Assembly (NCBI RefSeq): GCF_027409185.1
Contig: NC_084470.1
Location: forward strand, 34,647,001-34,711,000
Origin: Cynocephalus volans
Taxonomy: Eukaryota; Chordata; Mammalia; Dermoptera; Cynocephalidae
Direction: 5' to 3'
Length of the DNA stretch: 64,000 nucleotides
Made by a program: the position numbers and the translations under genes. Below, one piece after another: positions 59,069-64,000 of this stretch; positions within the stretch are counted from its first letter, which is position 1, and every line of letters begins with the position of its first letter. The notes beneath the pieces were generated by a model. The model was not told where the DNA came from. It saw nothing but the letters and a program-made list of their open reading frames with translations, and made no database searches.

Positions 59069-59099
<31 letters not shown>

Positions 59100-60914
59100 T
59101 TTTTTTAATGTGAGGATTCATAAGCATTTCACACATTATTTACTGACCTGATGTCTTACACTCACATGTCCATATTGTTTTCTTGACTTCACCATTGATT
59201 TTGAATGTTGAGAAGATCAAACCTGATCTTTCAACTTGGGGTTACTCTATGAACTTTCTATTCTCAGCCCCTCAAATTTCAGAGAAAACTAATAGCATCA
59301 AGAAATAACATACCACTCCATGATCCTAGTTCATCTCTTTGTACTTAAAAGAAATACATCCCAAATGAAATCAATACAAAAGAAATGACACTATAAATTC
59401 TTAAGATTGGCAAGCAAACAGCCTATACACTGTGCTAGCTAGCATACCTTGGATTCTATCATAAAGCTACAGTTCTAGAAATGAATAATATTTGTCTTAA
59501 GCAAACTCAACATGTTCTATATTATGTATTTTTTTAAGAATGAAAAACAAACAGAAAATAGAAATTAAGGAAGAAAAGGAATTTCAAGAACATTTAAAAT
59601 TTGAAGAAAAAATTGCTCCACAGAAACAACCTATTCTTTTAAATAATGTAGGAGAAGCAGTTACCAAAAAGAAAAAATGGATATTTTTAAAGAATCAAGT
59701 CCATTGCGGTTTGCTTGCGTGTTTGTTTATTTAGCATGGAAGTCAGCTATGGATCACACCATGGGGATTAGGGAAGAGGAAAATGCCTGAAGATAAAAAT
59801 GGAGAGGCTGGACAAGGCAAATAAAGAGAAAATAAAATAAAAGTACACAGTTATTTGTACCTTAAAAATAGCACGTATTCCAGTCTGCTCTTTACAAGTA
59901 TTTCCTCCTTCACTGAGATCTTTTCCTATTTTTTTCTTTCACACACATGCCTTGTCAAGGACACAGAATTACAAACTTTCCAATTAATATGGTTGAATTG
60001 AAGTAATGATGGTAGAAGGAATAGCAGAAGATTGCTAGGGATAAGACAAGAGTGAGCACAAGAGGAATCAGAGTGGCAAATGAGCCTGGGCGGGAGTCAC
60101 CTCAACTCTCATTTACGCTTAGTGCCACCAATTAGCTCAGTCTACTTCGAGTCCATATGCTCTAAACTCGAAGACCAGGACTGAGTGAACATCCTCATAA
60201 TGTTATTATCATGCACATATCACTTTTATATTAACATTTGAAAACCCAGCGGCATAGAACACTAAAAAGGATCACACTGAGAAACTAAATCTGATTTTTC
60301 CTTTCAAATTAAAGTTTTACATCAAAACCCATCTTCACTGAGAATAAAATAGAGTCATTGTGACAATGTTTCTTCCCTCTGTGCATTTAGATAAATTACA
60401 AAGCTGATTCGGGCTGAGGGCAAATGGAGAGAATTTGATCAAAACAAACAAACAAAAAACATTCTAAATACGGTTTGGAAGCAAAACAATGCATTTTATA
60501 TCAAACTGATGATTCAGTGAATCTCAAAAGAAATTCAGTTCTGCAGGTCAATTCACGTGAATCCAAATTTCTAAAAGGTGTAATTTATTTAGAGAAAGGC
60601 CAAAAGTAAGAACTCGGTATTGTGCTCTGTACCTAACACAGTGCTATAGGATGAGGCCATGAGATTAGGTTAAGGGACTTCCTATATGTAAGGTCCTCAG
60701 TACTGTTTAGAATTGACAACAGAGGTGATTTGCTTAGTTCTGGATGCTTAGATTTTAACAGAGTTCTGCCAAATTAATTCACACACTGACAAATATTAAC
60801 CAATTAAATAAAAGCAGGGGGCCAGAGAAAGGGCATTCTGGTAAATGGTAACCTATTCCAAGATCAGCAAAACAAACAAACAAACAAAAAACCAAAACCA
60901 GGGTAAATAATACC
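58236..60914. other. Intergenic DNA with a (TA)n tract at 59054-59102
   Basis: An A8-T10-type run lies at about 58597-58616. A 107-codon ORF (58641-58964) ending Lys-rich is unrecognised. The ta/tg microsatellite is clear. No named transposon or gene. Confidence 0.4.
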
Positions 60915-61105
60915 AATGCTTACCAAACACTTACTACATGCTATGGTCTGACTTAAGTGCTTTAGATGCATTAATTTTAATCTTCATAACAACCCGTAAG
61001 AGGTAGAAATCCTCTTCTCATCCTAATTAAGCAGTTGACAGTATTGAGGCACAGAGATGTGAAGTAACTTGCCTAAGGTCCCATAGCTGGCAAATAGCAG
61101 AGAGC
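60915..61105 (-). repeat. MIR SINE
   Basis: Plus strand 'aacacttactacatgctatgg', 'cttaagtgctttagatgcatt', 'ataacaacccgtaagaggtag', 'gaggcacagagatgtgaag', 'aacttgcctaaggtcccatag' is antisense MIR, well preserved. Confidence 0.92.
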
Positions 61106-61861
61106 ACTACACTGCAGAATGAGAGGAAGAAAACAAGAGCTGAGATTCAGACGTTGAGTTCCTACCCAAAACATGGATGAGGTCCAAGAATAAAAAACGA
61201 ACAGTGTGATGACTTGAAGATGTACATTGATGGAACAAGGGAAATCCTGGGAGGAAATAGAACGGAGTTTTTCTTTTTTTTAAAGACCTCTAATTTCACT
61301 GAACTCCTGAGTTACAGGGCAGAAGGAGGTAGCGTCTGTCAGTGTTCAGTTCAGCTCCACAGACAGGAACACACTCACTGTGAGAGCAAAATGCAAATTG
61401 ACATCACTCTATGGGCTAGCATCAAAGTCAAGGTGATTATAACAGGGAAAAAGTCTACTATACTTCCTTGAACAAGCTGTGACCAAGAAGAAATTAAAAA
61501 TATAAAAATCAATTTTCCACAGAACAGTTATGTGAGCAGTCTGACTGTATTAGGTTACACCAGATTATCTTCAATGTTCACTTCAGTTACCAAGCACTGT
61601 GACTAAAAGTGCTCTAAATTAAAAACTATAATAATCAGGAAGTAAGGTCATCAATTCATCCTACTTCACCCAGAAATTTCTTACTTTAATACTGAAAATC
61701 CTGCGCACTGAGAAATCACTGTCTCCAGCAATTCAGGACAGTTTCCTCAGGATCATTTCAGTTTGAAAATTGAGAAGTCTTGCTTTCAGAGAACCTCCTC
61801 AGCCCTGTGCAAACCAAAATGCTTGATCATCTTATCAGGATAATACAGTATATTAACACCT
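61106..61861. other. Intergenic DNA, no element recognised
   Basis: An 85-codon ORF (61214-61471) has no recognisable motif. No gene or repeat called. Confidence 0.4.
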
Positions 61862-62196
61862 TGTTCTGGATTGAATGTTTGTGTCCTCCCAAAATTTGTG
61901 CATTGAAACCTTAGCCCCCAGTGTGATTGTACTAAGAGGTAGAGCCCTCATGAAATGGGGTCGGTGTCCTTATAAAAGTCACTAAAGAGCTTGCTTCCTC
62001 TCTCTGCTCTCCACCAGTTGAGAATAAAAGAAGAAGTCGGCAGTCTGCAACCTGAAAAAGTTTCTCACTGGAACCCAACCATGCTAGCACCCTGATCTCT
62101 GACTTCCAGCTCTGGAACTGTAAGAAATAGGTTTCTGTTTATAAGCCACCCAGTCTATCATACTTTGTTACCACAGCCCAAACTGACTAAGATACA
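61862..62196 (+). mobile_element. MaLR-type LTR (MST/MLT-like)
   Basis: Starts TGTTCTGGATTGAATGTTTG and ends 'aactgactaagataca'. Landmarks: 'tcctcccaaaatttgtgc', 'gaaaccttagcccccagtg', 'gtgtccttataaaagtc' (TATA-like near 61972), 'gatctctgacttccagctc' and 'ataagccacccagtctatc'. A 335-bp, moderately diverged LTR. No clear 5-bp duplication (cacct before, ctcca after). Confidence 0.82.
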
Positions 62197-64000
62197 CTCC
62201 ATCATAACGATCGTGAATTGGATCTAAAAAAGGTGAATATACATGGTTAAAATTGTGGACAGAAAGTAATTTAAAATGAGGAAGGAAGAAAAAAAGAAAT
62301 TTGAATTGTAAAAAGATGTGTCATGGATTTAAAATACTGTGCAAGAAAAAGAAATAGACTTTGGAGCTATCTAATGATCTCATGAGTGGTATCATAGAAT
62401 GTTATTTCACACCAGTTTTCTTATTGACATGCTATTTTCAAGAATATTGTAATTTGCACAAACGTTCTGATTCAGTAATAACTCAATAAATGTCTTTTTC
62501 TAAAAAGTAGCATTAGCAATAATAAAGGAAATAGAATATTATACATTTTAAAGCTGTCCTTGATATTCTAGGTGAGAGATATTTGTATGATAATTAAGTA
62601 AAAAATATCTAAAAGTCAGCCAACAGATGTGTTGAATTTATCCTACAGTATAATAGTATTTCAAGACTTAGGTGTCAAATACCTTTAAACATATATGTTC
62701 AATAGAAAAATTTACAAAATGGTACCATTTAATCATTTTTTATACTTTTTTTAAGTTACCCAAGAGATTTGTACATAAAGTCAACATTTCAGATTTATAT
62801 ACTGTTGTCTGTGCGAGAAAAATCACAGAACATTGAATAATGTTAGCCTACATCTGGGTATTAACGAACTGTAAAGTGAACATAAAATGTTCTGGATGAA
62901 GTGTGTTAAATTACTTATATCGTTTATTTAGATCTCTATTAAAAACTATTAGTACAACTGGTATAGTGAGAAGAAATACTAGAATGAGAGACAAAACTCG
63001 GCAATACTGTCTTCACAGGTCCAAACAATGCCTTTAAATTATCATGAGAAGCAGAGATGGACAGCCTTGCTCCCAGGGCCCTTCTAGCAATGTCCCCTTA
63101 AGTATTTCGAATGTTAAGCAAATCCTGCACTAAATCCAATCATAATTCCCTTTCCATTAAAAACAAATCCAATACTTATCATCTAAGCCAAGAACATTTC
63201 AGAACACATACCAAAATAGGTGGCTTCTTAAAAACATTTTAAAATTAGTTTAAAAGATTTTTTGTTTGTTTTTAAATATTGTGACCTAAGCTCTGAGTGT
63301 TTGTTTAAGTGATGTCTTTGATATATTGTGCTAATAGAATATGACAGAAACAGGGGAGAGAGAAGCTAAGTGGCCAGATCAGCCTAAAAGCAGCATTCTC
63401 CCAAACCTCTACCAAATCGAGGAGACCCTTTAAAACAAGCAATGGGCTAAGGATATTTCCAAGAGAAGTTTATGGAAGCATCACATGGTTGTGGTCCATT
63501 TACTTTTAGATGCAGAATGTAGACACCAAAATGATGACCACTTTGCAAAAAATAGAGGATTCAACGTCTAAAAATGGAAACTTTTATGTTTTCCAGGCAG
63601 TAGAGACATATACTTTCCTGATGGCTTGCTGATGAATGATTAGGGACACAAGTAGTACTGTCATCCTTTTTCCAAATAAAAAGGCACAGTTAAAAAGAGC
63701 AAAACAGAAATGGAAAGTGAAGAGTCAAAGTAAGACGTATTTGTTTTTCTGAGCGTTGACACTTGGGATTATAATGACACGTTCTTGCCTTCCACGAAGA
63801 CAAGGCATCCTGGTAGGATTCTCACCATGAGCATTTAAAACAACATGCATGGAAGTCAATGATTTTCAGGAGTTAGAGAAAAGGATGCAGATAAAACAGT
63901 AGGAACTAAATCAGTTGAGGACCACAGGTGAAAGGAGGAGGATTCATGGGGGAGAAGGTACTTGCTTGTTCTCAGGAGTAGACAACAGAGAAGAACACAG
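62197..64000. other. Intergenic DNA, no element recognised
   Basis: No ORF of note, no named repeat. Composition becomes slightly less AT-rich after about 63350. Confidence 0.45.

Noticed and set aside
1-64000. CRISPR arrays, operons, prophage or plasmid features
   Set aside because: The window is clearly mammalian nuclear DNA; the only tandem arrays are microsatellites and LTR-internal repeats.

Overview
This is 64 kb of AT-rich mammalian nuclear DNA with no intact protein-coding gene that I can support. There are no long ORFs, no recognisable multi-exon gene, no RNA gene outside SINEs, and nothing prokaryotic. What the sequence does support is a dense, layered record of transposable elements, two gene-derived retrocopies, and stretches of apparently single-copy intergenic DNA.

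Organism: MIR, L2, MER20, MER2-like/Tigger, MLT1/MST-type MaLR LTRs and several ages of L1 place it in a placental mammal. No Alu or other 7SL-derived SINE is seen, which argues against a monkey, ape, lemur or rodent. Three short SINEs look like a degraded tRNA-Ile with a short A-rich tail. This matches what is known of the CYN SINEs of colugos (Dermoptera, e.g. Galeopterus). I infer colugo with moderate confidence only.

Layout. 1-13 kb: mostly unique DNA with MIRs, a SINE fragment, a 98-nt alternating purine-pyrimidine tract (6993-7090), and a decayed hAT transposon with part of its transposase C-terminus (10293-10880). 13.0-16.1 kb: an older minus-strand L1 with an inverted 5' part. 18-25 kb: a Tigger-type MITE, MIR, an ancient repeat split by a MaLR LTR with perfect 5-bp target duplications (21269-21695), a SINE and an L1M 3' end. 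26.5-28.8 kb: old L1 pieces, one carrying a SINE. 31.1-32.5 kb: an RPS7 processed pseudogene next to two MaLR LTRs. 37.2-38.7 kb: two ERV-type LTRs, one with three degenerate copies of its R/U5 segment. 41.37-41.78 kb: a composite retrocopy, L1 3' end followed by a spliced 3' part of UFM1 and a poly(A), flanked by one 14-bp target duplication. 43-50.4 kb: L1 fragments and a complete solo LTR (46940-47502) with 4-bp duplications. 53.7-54.5 kb: a MER2-like element inside MER20. 55.0-56.6 kb: the youngest-looking element, an L1 with an inverted 5' part and a perfect 15-bp duplication. 56.6-64 kb: mostly unique DNA with MIR, L2 and MaLR remnants.

The most notable item is the L1-UFM1 chimera. Its L1 piece has nearly the same 3' end as the young inverted L1 at 55 kb (one difference over about 50 bases), so the same lineage-specific L1 subfamily probably made both. 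Nothing here looks like a new functional system; the novelty is in retrotransposition by-products. All family names come from memory of consensus sequences, not from a search.
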